Positions 1 to 10,141 of a stretch of 64,000 bases of DNA are shown in pieces. Both the position numbers and the translations under genes were made by a program. Below the pieces are notes generated by a model that saw only the letters and a program-made list of their open reading frames with translations, was not told the origin of the DNA and ran no database searches. The DNA comes from Falciphora oryzae (taxonomy: Eukaryota > Ascomycota > Sordariomycetes > Magnaporthales > Magnaporthaceae). Where the stretch lies: the NCBI GenBank assembly GCA_000733355.1, contig JNVV01000002.1:62001-126000 (forward strand), given 5' to 3'. Numbering within the stretch: position 1 is the stretch's first letter; each line of letters opens with the position of its first letter.

Positions 1-614
1 GACGCGGAGCCGACGAGCAGGATGTGCCTATCCGGGGTTTGCTGGGCGGTGGTTGAGGTGGCAGAGGCGTTGCGGGCCAGCCAGTACAGCGCCAGGTGCA
101 CCGAGTACAGCACGCCGGTGAGGTTGACGTCGACGACGGCGAGCGACGGCGGCTTTGCGGGGCCGTCATCATCGTCGCCCATGGTGGCGGATGGGTTCTC
201 GAACCCGCGCCCCGACGCCGTCGACGCGAGCTCGGCGATGCCCGCCGCGGGGACCACGGCGTGGATGCCGCCGGTGGGGCTGGCCTGCGCCGCGGCGCGG
301 AAGAGGGCGACCTGGCTCTGCCAGTCGGTGACGTCGCAGCGCTGGAAGAAGTGCGCCTGCTGCTGGCCCTCGGCCCGGAGTTCGGCGACGAGGGCCTCGC
401 CGGCCGAGACGTCGAGGTCGCCGATGGCGATGAAGGCGCCGTGGCGGGCCCAGCGCCGGGCCAGGGCGGCGCCGATGCCCGACGCGCCGCCCGTGATCAG
501 GATGGTCTTGCCGGCGAGGCGGGAGGCGTCGTAGGGCTGCTTGACGTCGACGGGCGGGGATTGGAGGATCTCCTCGACGAGGCGGTGCGTGTTTTCGGGG
601 GCTAGGGCCGCCAT
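1..614 (-). CDS. Short-chain dehydrogenase/reductase, partial (3' end beyond window)
   Basis: At least 204 residues are readable from the ATG at 614; the frame stays open to base 1, so the C-terminal half is outside the window. The Rossmann dinucleotide loop TGGASGIG is at residues 41-48, after a hydrophobic beta strand (KTILI). The second beta strand ends in Asp66 (IAIGD), which in classical SDRs favours NAD(H) over NADP(H). The usual NNAG motif appears as a degenerate PAAG around residue 118, followed by the expected helix and a VDVNLTGV segment that matches the conserved Asn region of SDRs. The Ser/Tyr/Lys catalytic residues would lie past the window edge, so activity and substrate cannot be judged. 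It resembles the 15-hydroxyprostaglandin-dehydrogenase-like class common in fungi, but that subclass is inference. The family call is firm. Confidence 0.9.
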   Translation of the reverse strand, partial: MAALAPENTHRLVEEILQSPPVDVKQPYDASRLAGKTILITGGASGIGAALARRWARHGAFIAIGDLDVSAGEALVAELRAEGQQQAHFFQRCDVTDWQSQVALFRAAAQASPTGGIHAVVPAAGIAELASTASGRGFENPSATMGDDDDGPAKPPSLAVVDVNLTGVLYSVHLALYWLARNASATSTTAQQTPDRHILLVGSA

Positions 615-2055
615 GGTTGGGTTGTGCGGGGGTGGTGAACCTGCTAGTTTTCTGTGCAGCGTCTTGTTGGATCAACTGTGTATATCAAGGCCCCCTTTTC
701 GAGTCTTTCCCTCGCTCTCGTCGACTTTGCAGAAGCTACGCCGATATGACTGGAATTAGACAGAAATACAAAACCCAGAATTATCAGTTCAGCCGCACCA
801 CCGCATTCGAGAAAAATCCATTGAAAGTCGGTCAAAAGCTCCAGTCCGACGGCCAGGGCCTGGCCGCTGATATTGCGAGCTCGTCAGCTCTGGCTGCATG
901 GGGCTGAACGCCGAGAAAACAGCGCCAGCTAATTTTAGGGCCTGTCCTGTTCCCTATCGAGCGAAGGCCAAGGCAGCGAGCGGCTTGGCGCCCGGCTCTC
1001 GTATATCGCGCCATTCTCGATGGCCAAATAGCGAGTCGTGTCAGTGTTTTTAGTCAGGGTTGCAGCCCGAATTAGGAGGGGCTCGAGTGTTGATGCAAGG
1101 TGAAGAAAAAGACCATGTGATAGACACGATATCGCTCGGTGGATATTCGGCGATAGCGAGCGAGAAAGCCCACGAAAAAGGGTCGTGGGCGAAGAACATG
1201 CCATGGTGGGAAGACACTTGCATCCATCCCAAGAACCTCATTCTGCAGACAGCCTGGCTGTATCTGCGTCGGGCGGCTTGGCTCCGAAGAGAAAGGGTCG
1301 AGAAAAAACAGCTGGACAAGACGGACAAAGAAAAGGAAAATCACCCCTCGAATACCTATGGGTGCCGCGGTCCTCGATATCCCTTCTTAGCCCCTCGGGG
1401 GACTCCAGGACGCTGTCGCGCTCGAATTGTAGAAGCTCGCGAGAAGCACCACGTGTCCTCGCCCTCCCCAGATCATATCGCGCCACGCACATGTGGCCAG
1501 GCGCTTGTTGCGCCACTCCCGCTAGCCCAGGGGATTTAGTCCCGTAGCGCGAGGCTCTCGTCGCTGTGCAGTGCAGATAACTACCGACGGGAAACACGTG
1601 CGGAAGGATAGGTCGGAAACTATAGGGCTGACTCTAAGGCGCCCGATGGGGCTGTTTTCGTATTCCAGCGTACCAAGATGATGTCCGTTGTTGAACTTGA
1701 CCTTTTTATTTCAAGGCGGTGGACAAGAGCCTTTGAATGATATGTTCATGGAAGCCTTTCCTGTGAAACAAAGACAATGATCTTTGGCACCGGGGAACAA
1801 GCAACAAATGGCACGACGCACGACAAGAGAATCCAGGCAATTTTCATCATATAATATTCTCAAAGAACGAAAAACCCAACGAAAAGGGGGAGGAAAGTAC
1901 AGGATTAAACAAAATCGTCATTAAAAAAAAAGACCACAAATGTGCGCATAAAATAAATGATAGCAGAAGAAAAGATGGTTCCAGACCAGTGAGGCGGATC
2001 TAGAAGGACTGAAGGGTAGACCGAAAAGAAAGGCCCGGGGAAAGGAAGCCGGAGC
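615..2055. other. Intergenic region, no gene seen
   Basis: This 1.4 kb lies between the 5' end of the SDR gene and the 3' end of the 826-residue gene. Open frames here start at non-ATG codons and show no recognisable protein motif. The segment 1700-2050 is A/T-richer and holds a reverse-strand AATAAA-like signal near 1704, suitable for the 3' end of the gene on the right. Confidence 0.5.
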
Positions 2056-4536
2056 TCAAGCGGCGTCCTCGCAACACCGGACCATCTCACAAAGCGCACG
2101 GACGAGCCAAGGGTCAATCTCATCCTGCCTCATCACGCCTCCCGCTCCCCGGATACTGCCCCCGCTGCCAGCCCCTAGCCCGCTCGCCGGGGTCGGGGTA
2201 GAGCCTTCCGTCGTCAGCTTGACCGTCGTGATGAGGTTGACGACACACCGGCCCAGCGCATCCCGCAGGCTACGCAGCGAAGCCTCCGACTCGGGGCCGT
2301 TCTGCGCCTTGCTGCTGCCGCCGCCGCCGCCACCACCCCGGGACGGAGGCGCCGAGACCGTGGACCCGTCGCGCCCGCGGCGCCTAGACGTAAGCCTGTT
2401 CCCGCCGCTGCTGCTGCCCATGGTCAGCGTCCGGCGGTGGCGGCCACTGGCGATGCTAGCAGCGCCGCTGGCGGTCCCGCCCAGGTCCACTATGCCCAGC
2501 TCGGCGGCGTGGACCCGGACGATAGACGCCTGAGTCGCCGTCCCCGTGCCGGGCGGCGTTGAGGCTGCCGTTCCGGGTCTCCCCGGAGTGGCGGCGGGCC
2601 CGGCGGCGCCCTGCTGCAGGCCAAGAAGATGCGCTGCCTTCTTGGGTATCCTGCGGTTGCTGTCGTCGTTGCCGCCACCACCACTGCTACTACTAGTAGC
2701 GCTGCTGCGACGCAAGGGGAACGACGGGCTGCTGGAGAAGGAAGGGCGGGGGCAGTAATCAGGGGCAGGCGGCATGCTCGCCAATGCGGCTGCGGCTGCG
2801 GCGTCACAAAGTAGTACGATGTAGTTGTACGCTACTATGTGGGCGTAAAGTGCGTCGCAGAGGTAGTCGGCGGCTCCCGGGAACACGGTTTTGAATCGGG
2901 CAAAGTCTGGACAGACCAGAGAGCCCTGGTAGTGTGTCCTTGTCGGCTTCTTGTTTGTAGGGAGGTCACCACGAAGAGCATGGTGATGCTGCCCGTGCCG
3001 GTCGTGGCGGGACTGGTATGATGAGCTCTCGTGGTGGGAGCTCAGGTTTGCCGACGACTTCTTGGGCAGGATGTTTGCCAGTCGCCAACGTTTGTGGGGA
3101 GACGTTGGTGACTGCGTTGATGTCGGGAGCGAGGCAGACGACGGGCTCGGGGTTGCGAGCAAGAGTGAGCGGGCCTCGGCGTTCTCGCGAGAATTGAGTC
3201 GCCGCAACTTTCGTGAGTAGGCTCTGATGGTCTCGATCGAGAGGCTCGAGCAAAGTAGCATCGTCTCTGGGAAGCACGCCGTCGACACCATGAGCGTCTC
3301 GATGACGTCGGGCGGCAGCGGGATAGGCGGCGCCGGGGCTCCCAGGTCCGGGGCCGAGCGAAGGGGCGAGGTAAAGGCCATGCCAACGGTGGGATCCAGG
3401 CTGACATCGGTGTCGGCGGGGCCATTCCACCGCACGGCTTTGGGGTTCTTGCTGCCGGTCTTGCAGACTATATCGAAGCTGCCGCGGTACTCGCCCGACC
3501 GTTTCTCGCCGTCGCCCGAGTCAGAGGCCGGCAGGCTCCCCGAGTTGTAGACGGATGAGACCTGATCGTCGATCTGATGGCCACTCCGAGGGTGGGGGGC
3601 TACCGTATAGTGTGATTTGTCGTTGAATGTGGGCGACAGGGGGGAGCGAGGTGTTTCGCTCCTGGTATAGTCGAGAGATGGCCTTGCGGCACTGTCTGTA
3701 ATGAAATGATATTCTTCAAGCGGCTTTGGCGAGCGGCGATGGCGAAGGGACGATCGGCGCCGAGGGACCGAGAGGCCACCCTGGACCAGCGATGCCACAT
3801 CGGAAATAGACGGAGCGGGCTCGAGAGTGCTGGTCGGCGCGTAGGCGTGGCCAATGGGGCCAGCATCAATGCCGTAGCCAGAGTCTGCCGCTTGGGTGTC
3901 GGCAAAGTCGGGCTCCAGGTCCACCCAGCTCTCTACAGGGCCGTGACCCGGCGACGTCAGCGCCTGCGGGTTGGACGTGGTGGGGGAGCGCCTGCCGGAT
4001 GTCACCGAGGTGGCGGCCGTCGTCACCGACCGGTGGCGCCGCCGCATCTGGATGGGCTCCATTTCGAACGACGATGGTGAAGACTCACTGCTGGAGGAAC
4101 TGCCAGGGCCATGCTCCGATAGCCAGGGCAACACGACTGCGTCTCCAACATCGTCCATGAAGGGCCGGCGGTCGGCTTGGGCCACAAGGGCCAGCCGAGG
4201 CCGCGGGTGTTCTTGTTGCTGTTGCTGCGGCTGCGGCTGTTGTGGTCGCTTCTCCAACGCTGTGGGAGAGAGGGGTGGCGATGGCAGATCAGGCTCGCTC
4301 TCCTCCGCGAGGTCTCTGAGCCCCCGAAAGGAACGCACCCTTTTGAGGTCGCGCGGTCGGCAGGGGGAAGAGGGTTCGTCTGGACTCGGCATCACGTCGT
4401 GAAGGTTGTAGTGAAGATCCCGGTCGACGGCGGCCACTGCCGAGCTTGGAGTGCCCGATGTCATGTGCCTGGAGGCGAAGACGGCTTCGGATTTCTCGAG
4501 GTCCCATGCAAGAATTTCGGGAAAGTTGCACCCCAT
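2056..4536 (-). CDS. Hypothetical protein, 826 aa, low-complexity with two ordered blocks
   Basis: A single uninterrupted frame of 826 codons starts at ATG 4536, which has A at -3. A second in-frame ATG at 4464 (MTSGTPSS) could be the true start. Most of the chain is Ser/Pro/Arg-rich and probably disordered, with a Gln/Pro tract near residue 100 and a Gly run near residue 735. Two segments look folded and non-repetitive. One lies around residues 405-445 (a PPDVIETLMV helix followed by a Cys-containing hydrophobic stretch and an Arg-rich helix). The other is around 535-585 (DFARFKTVFPGAADYL, then a long hydrophobic helix). A third helical block is near 750-775, and the chain ends in DEIDPWLVRALCEMVRCC. 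I do not recognise a named domain and infer no function. A 3-kb upstream gap separates it from divergent IPI3. Confidence 0.75.
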   Translation of the reverse strand: MGCNFPEILAWDLEKSEAVFASRHMTSGTPSSAVAAVDRDLHYNLHDVMPSPDEPSSPCRPRDLKRVRSFRGLRDLAEESEPDLPSPPLSPTALEKRPQQPQPQQQQQEHPRPRLALVAQADRRPFMDDVGDAVVLPWLSEHGPGSSSSSESSPSSFEMEPIQMRRRHRSVTTAATSVTSGRRSPTTSNPQALTSPGHGPVESWVDLEPDFADTQAADSGYGIDAGPIGHAYAPTSTLEPAPSISDVASLVQGGLSVPRRRSSLRHRRSPKPLEEYHFITDSAARPSLDYTRSETPRSPLSPTFNDKSHYTVAPHPRSGHQIDDQVSSVYNSGSLPASDSGDGEKRSGEYRGSFDIVCKTGSKNPKAVRWNGPADTDVSLDPTVGMAFTSPLRSAPDLGAPAPPIPLPPDVIETLMVSTACFPETMLLCSSLSIETIRAYSRKLRRLNSRENAEARSLLLATPSPSSASLPTSTQSPTSPHKRWRLANILPKKSSANLSSHHESSSYQSRHDRHGQHHHALRGDLPTNKKPTRTHYQGSLVCPDFARFKTVFPGAADYLCDALYAHIVAYNYIVLLCDAAAAAALASMPPAPDYCPRPSFSSSPSFPLRRSSATSSSSGGGGNDDSNRRIPKKAAHLLGLQQGAAGPAATPGRPGTAASTPPGTGTATQASIVRVHAAELGIVDLGGTASGAASIASGRHRRTLTMGSSSGGNRLTSRRRGRDGSTVSAPPSRGGGGGGGSSKAQNGPESEASLRSLRDALGRCVVNLITTVKLTTEGSTPTPASGLGAGSGGSIRGAGGVMRQDEIDPWLVRALCEMVRCCEDAA

Positions 4537-7500
4537 ATTGTCAAGGCGCTGCTCTGGCCTCCACCGGGAAAGATGGACGCACGGAACGAGGTGCAGAGCG
4601 GGCGGGATTTAATCGGCTGGAGGCAGTCCAGCAACGGCTGTGGAGCAAACGCCGGCGGCAGGGGGCCTAGACCGGACGCTGTGCACATCCCTCGACCCTC
4701 TCGTTTTCCCTTCGTTCTGTTCCCACTCGCACGCGTAGCTCACGTCGCACGCAGACTGGCTTTTTTCTCTTCTCTCCGCCTGGGTGAGTGGGCGCACGAT
4801 GCGAGGTCAATATAAACACGGATCCCTGCCGCGCCTCGCACGAGCAAGAGGTTCTTGTGCAACTAGGGCGCCGGCCAGGAGAAGCCAATGAACTCAGGCA
4901 GGCGGGTGGCTCGATATGTGTCTTGATGCGAACACTGAGTATGTGCTAGTAGATGTACGTACGGACGGGAGGGGCAACTAGGGGGTTCAGGAGGAACAAG
5001 GCCGGCAGGAAGAGAAGCGTAGTGCCGCCATGGAAGGCAAGGGTGGCATTTGGCCTTTATACTGGTCTTCTTAAATTCCCCGGATGGAGGTGAGATGGGA
5101 ATGGGGGACAGAGCAGGGGGTCGTGATGGTTGCAACGCAACGAGCTGCCAAGCCAAAGCAGGCAGCGCGATAGCATCCATGTCCCTTGCGCTAGCGGACA
5201 CAGGCACACCAAAAACACACAGGCACAACCACAAGCAGCACAGCTCTGAGCTCTGCTTTGACCTCCATTGCAGCGACGCCTCGGTCCCTCCAGCTTCGGG
5301 GTGGCACCGCCCTAGTTGTAGTCGATTTGCGAATCCGTCGAAGGGATGTGCGGCGTCGGCTGGCTGAGACAACGTCGCACAGCCCAAGAGGAGGTGGATA
5401 CCCTGGCCGGACGGAGCAAAGGGGAGAAAAAAAAGAAAAGCAGGGATCAAATTTTGGTGAACAGTGAAAAGTAAAGACGGGCTCGAAGTCGAAAAGCAAG
5501 TACGAAAGCGACGCCGAGGGAGGGGCATAACGCCGCCGGTTGGCTTGCGTCCACTTGGCGTGGTTCAGTGGCTGTCTGCCAGTCACAGGCTGCAGCTAAA
5601 AGCTGACGCCAGAGGCTAGCAGACGAAACGTTGAGAGGGCGACGGCGGGCGCTAGGAATGTGTGGGAGGTCGGAAGGGAGGGAGTGCCCCGGTGATAGGC
5701 AAACAGGCACACGGCTCAGCAAGGACTTCCGCCTGTCTCTGTTTGACGGCCGGAAAGGAGGCGAACCATTTCTCGCGCCATACGACGGCGGCAAGCCAAG
5801 TGCTACGTGGCCGGCAGTGCTCCCCAGGGAAACCTGTACTATGTACGTGGTAGCTTCATCGGATCGAGATAGGATCATGTCTCTGGGCTCGAGCTGCGTC
5901 TGTACGACGCCGGGCAGCCACCGACCCCCTGCGTTTTTTTTTTTTTTTTTTTTTCTTTTCGCACGCTGCGAAACGTGTGGAGGAAGACGGTGGAGTCCAG
6001 CATGGTCCGAAACTCGGCAACGGAAAACCTGAGCGAGGTAGATGGGCCCGCGGGCGCCGTCGAGGCGGGCGACGGCGGATAGCCGCATCGAGAGGGTACT
6101 GCAATGTGCGACGTGCGACGCTGCCTGGGAGCATTGTGGACTGTTTTCTCGTTTTCCGCTTGGGCCTGGCATGGTGCCGCTGCACTGCAGCGGGCGAGAA
6201 GTCACAAGGATGGAGGGCCCATGTGCAGAAAAGGAGAGAGACCATGCCAAGCTCTTGGGAAGGCCATCAGTGCGACTGGCATGCGGGTGTTCACTCGAAA
6301 CCTCGGTGCTCGCGCGGGCCCTGCCAAATCATACCGAGGAGGCAGCGGAAGATGGCCACGCCACTCGGGAGGAAGAGGAGGCTCGAGCTCAGGGAGCACA
6401 AGAAGAAAAGAAAACAACGCTAGCCGACGGTAGTGCGGGAAACGGAGGCGGGAAAAGACGATACCGAGGGTGGCAGGGAAAGGGAGAGAAAGAAAAGAAA
6501 AGAGAGAGAGAGAAAAAGAAAAAAGAAAGGGAAAAACAAAAAGCAAGGAGGATGAAATATTTCATGCGGCTTGACGATCTCGGAGCTCTGTGCGCACCGC
6601 TTCCTTGAGGATCCCCGAGGTGATGGTCTCCCCAGCTTGCCTTTCCGATTGCAGCTTGGCGAGGCGACAGACCCTCTGGTCGACTTGGGCAGATCAACCG
6701 ACAGAGAGGAAAGGGTCGTGTGCTGTCTTGTCTCGAAAGTCTGGCTGTCAATCAAGATCGGACAGCCGAACGCAACGCAGCCCTCCGACCCAACGTGTCA
6801 ATGTGCCAACCTCACTGGCTGCAGGTCTTGGAGCACGACGCTCCCAGCTTGCTTTTTGGATCCCCACGAGGCGTTCGCCCTTGCTTTCCACGCACGTCCA
6901 AGATCCCAATAGCGTCTTGATCGACGATAATTTTGCATTGGCCTGACAAATAGATGGCGCCGGGCGAAAATGGATGACGGGTGGTGGTTGGTTTGGCGCA
7001 TTCGCTGACTGCTTTTGTCTGTCGCTGGTTGTTGGAGGCAGCAGCTGTGTCCTGTCGGAGTTCCAGCCCACTCGAAGCGAACCGAGCCGAGTTGGCACAG
7101 TGCCCACACGGTTCGAGTGAGCTCGTGCTTGGTCCAAGCTGTGTGGCCGCGCTGAATTCCTACTGTGTTTGCACCCCACAATCCGCACGGAGCCCGCCTC
7201 CGCCTTCCCTGCCAGGAAATTTTCTTCTGTGCAAGTTGAGATTGGCGCCAGCACGCGCACCCACGTGAGGCCCTCGACGAAGCACAGCTTCCATACCACA
7301 GCAGATCAGCGAAACCTCTTGCCCACGAGGCACTCCGAGACCTCCCCGTTGGTGGCAGGGTTTCATGCAGGACAGCGTTGAAAAAATAGCCTAGGACACA
7401 CATACGAGTCCAGTCCGTTGAAACGGCCGAAACGACGGACATCGAAAAAAACGGGTGTCTGGGGCTGGCTGGGAAGGCAAGGGATAGGATACGTCCGGTG

Positions 7501-7566
7501 CATACGCCCGAGGAGGCAGGCGACAGACGCACCTAGACACACAGCCCAGATCCCCAACCACACAGA
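4537..7566. promoter_or_regulatory. Divergent 3-kb intergenic region
   Basis: No convincing coding exon is visible. The region separates the 826-residue gene (-) from IPI3 (+) and must contain both promoters. A forward TATAAA lies near 4811 with no obvious gene just downstream. A 21-T tract is at 5934-5954, and a purine-rich (GA) stretch runs from about 6480 to 6550. Immediately before IPI3 the sequence is unremarkable apart from the A-rich ATG context. Confidence 0.5.
5934..5954. repeat. Poly(T) tract, 21 nt
   Basis: Twenty-one consecutive T in the divergent intergenic region; a homopolymer run of the kind scattered through the non-coding parts of this window. Confidence 0.9.
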
Positions 7567-9030
7567 ATGCTGTCCGAGGAGTTCGTCTCGGCCATCTGTG
7601 GCCCCCCTCTGACCAGCAACACCAGCATCGCCAAGGATGTCGGCATCTACGTGCACACCCTCAGCCCGGCCTACTCGGTCAAGGGCACCTTCAAGAAAAA
7701 CTCGGCCCCGCCAAACTGCCTGGCCGTCAACGACAGTCACGTGTTCGCTGCTCAGGATGGCAAGGCTGCTTTGCACGTCTACTCGCGGTTGAGGGGCAAC
7801 CAGGAGGCTTACGTGCCCTTCCCCGAGAGGATCCGCTGTCTCGCCCTCGCCGGCGACGTCCTAGTCCTAGGTACCGTCGAGGGGCGCATAATGTTGTGGG
7901 AGGTGTGTCCTGTTCCGAGTTCAACTTGTTGCTGTTTTATAAATATTAACCCAAGAAAAAAAAAAAAAAAACAGTACTGCACGGGCAGGCTAGTCTCCAC
8001 GCCCCCCTGCCACGTCCAGGCCGTGACCTGCCTGGCCACCACGGCCCACCACGTGCTGAGCGGCTCCGACGACTCCAACGTGCACGTCTGGTCCCTCACC
8101 TCGCTCCTGGCCCTGGAACCTGCCGCTGAGCACGAGCCCGAGCGCACCCTGTCCAACCACCGCGCGGCCATCGTCGCCCTCGCCACCGACCCGTCCGCCG
8201 CATCCTCCTCTTCAACCTCCGGCACCGCCCTCTGCATCTCCGTGTCAAAGGACAAGACCTGCGTGATCTGGGACCCCCTGACCGGCCACGCCCTGCGCAC
8301 CCTCCTGCTCCCCGCGACGCCGCTCTGCGCGACCCTCGACCCCTGCGCGCGCGCCCCGACCGTCGCGACCGACGACGGCTGCCTTTACTTGGTAGAGCTG
8401 TTCGGCAACCCCCCGCTGCTCGGCGCGCACGCCCCCGAGGCCGCCTCCACCGCGGTCCAGGTGTCGGCCTCCAGCCCCTTCGGCCTGGCGCCCCTCGACG
8501 CCTACGGCCCCGCAAACTGCCTGGCGGCCAGCTACGACGGCACGGTGCTGCTGTCGGGCCACGCCAAGGGCAAGATCCTGCAGTGGAGCCTGGCGGCTGA
8601 CGGCAGCAACGGCCCGCCGGTGGAGCTGGCGGACCTGAACGCGGCCGTCAGCAACGTCGTCTTCGTGCCGCCGCTGCCGCGCGCGCGGCTGACGAGCGCG
8701 CCGGCGGTCGTGAAGCCCGGCGCGGCGAACGCGGCGATCGCTGCTGCGGGGTACAGCTTCACGGCGCAGCTGGAGGGGGATTTGGACGGTGCAAGTGGTG
8801 GTGGCCAGAGCAGGTTTGACAAGCTGCTCGCCGCGCCGGGGTTCGGGCAGGACGCGCTCGAGCAGGCCGTGCTCGCGTTCCAGCAGCAGTCCGCCGGTGG
8901 GGCTGGCAGCGGGCCGAGCGAGAACGAGGTGAACCTGCAGCTTCAGAACGAGGAGCTGCTGCAGATCATCAACGAGCAGCGCGCGCTGTACAAGCAGGTG
9001 CTGCAGAAGCAGGCTGCCTCGGAATCATAG
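7567..9030 (+). CDS. IPI3: Ipi3/WDR18-type WD40 protein, pre-rRNA processing (Rix1 complex)
   Basis: Ipi3 works with Rix1 and Ipi1 in the nucleolus/nucleoplasm on pre-60S particles and is needed for ITS2 processing. I read two exons, 7567-7902 and 7975-9030, giving 463 residues. The intron (7903-7974, GTGTGT..ACAG, branch-like ATTAAC) removes a Lys-rich insert and joins LWE to YCTGRLVSTPPCHVQAVTCL, a conserved Ipi3 blade. WD-type repeats are visible as SDDSNVHVW, KDKTCVIWD and SGHAKGKILQW. The protein ends in the family's C-terminal helix (LQLQNEELLQIINEQRALYK). The intron is 72 nt with no stop codon, so the unspliced frame is also open. The start is the first ATG, with A at -3. Confidence 0.93.
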   Translation: MLSEEFVSAICGPPLTSNTSIAKDVGIYVHTLSPAYSVKGTFKKNSAPPNCLAVNDSHVFAAQDGKAALHVYSRLRGNQEAYVPFPERIRCLALAGDVLVLGTVEGRIMLWEVCPVPSSTCCCFININPRKKKKKQYCTGRLVSTPPCHVQAVTCLATTAHHVLSGSDDSNVHVWSLTSLLALEPAAEHEPERTLSNHRAAIVALATDPSAASSSSTSGTALCISVSKDKTCVIWDPLTGHALRTLLLPATPLCATLDPCARAPTVATDDGCLYLVELFGNPPLLGAHAPEAASTAVQVSASSPFGLAPLDAYGPANCLAASYDGTVLLSGHAKGKILQWSLAADGSNGPPVELADLNAAVSNVVFVPPLPRARLTSAPAVVKPGAANAAIAAAGYSFTAQLEGDLDGASGGGQSRFDKLLAAPGFGQDALEQAVLAFQQQSAGGAGSGPSENEVNLQLQNEELLQIINEQRALYKQVLQKQAASES

Positions 9031-10141
9031 CTTTGTTCGTTTGTTATCTATTTTTTCTTGCTTCTTCTTTTCGATAGTCGAGTTCATAGACAAAGATACC
9101 CACCAGGTCGCTCATCGTCTGTGGTAATGGGCAGGCTGGATGTCCTCCAAAAACAAAGAGAGAAAAAGAAAGAACGGTTCGAAACATTGGCCAGCCAGTC
9201 TACTCCTTGGCTTGTCTGATCCCATCCTGGAACCACACGTGGAACCACACGTAAGAGGCCAGACCATCGCCACACAGGCCTCTCCCCTCGGTTGACCCGG
9301 CCCGATTCGCGATACTTCGCGCGCCAGCCCAAGCCACCTGTCGCTAGTGCCAACTCTGCTCCCGGCACATATCAGAGCCACGTGCAGACTATTTGAAGCC
9401 AAAGCGTGCTGGTTGCCGGTCAAAGCACCAGGCACGCACATGAATACTCGGCCGAAGAAAAAAAAAATCATGTTTGCTTTGGTTCCTGCATGAGCTAGGC
9501 GCGCCTCGAGGGCAACGGGGGACCGTCGGGAAATACCAAAATGGTGAGGACACGCCAACGGAATGGTAGCGTTGTGATTCGGCCCGCGCGCCATTTTTTT
9601 CTTCAGCGAAGTCTCTGTTCTAGGCTGTTTCATTGTAGCTTCAAGCATGGCAGAGACGTCAGGTTCCTGTCCCTCGGTTGTGGGTTTGGCTGTCACGGCT
9701 GTCACGGCATTGATGGGTGACAGGCAAGCCCATTCGTCCCATCTTCTGACATCGGAACACGGTGCGAGCGAGGCGAACAAGCTGTCAAAGCCGTCGTTTT
9801 TGAAACTAGTTTCACCCTCCAATACGCGCATCGCTTCGCATCTTACGGCGAGAAGGATTGATCTTTTGAGGGATTCGTGTGCGGGCGTCGTTCGTTTCTG
9901 CTACCACTTGTCTGCAGTGCACAGCAGGCACAGACGCGATGCGATCATGGTCGCTTTTCTTGGAAGCCGAGCCGCGGCAAACTTGACAGGCTCTGGCCGG
10001 CACGCACTATTAGTATTCATCCTTGGGGCCCTGGCCTATAAAAATGACAGACAAAAAGTGACATTTAGAGCGCGATTCACATGTTGGCGCTACCGTCCTC
10101 TGCACGCATTTTGTTAGCGCTTCCATTTCTGGCTTGAGAGC
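9031..10141. other. Intergenic region upstream of the sedolisin gene
   Basis: This stretch carries the IPI3 3' region and the promoter of the protease gene. A tandem duplication of TGGAACCACACG occurs at about 9228-9252. A TATA box lies 98 nt before the protease ATG. No coding exon is seen. Confidence 0.6.
10037..10044 (+). promoter_or_regulatory. TATA box of the sedolisin gene
   Basis: TATAAAAA sits 98 nt upstream of the ATG at 10142, a normal distance for a fungal core promoter with a short leader. Confidence 0.6.
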
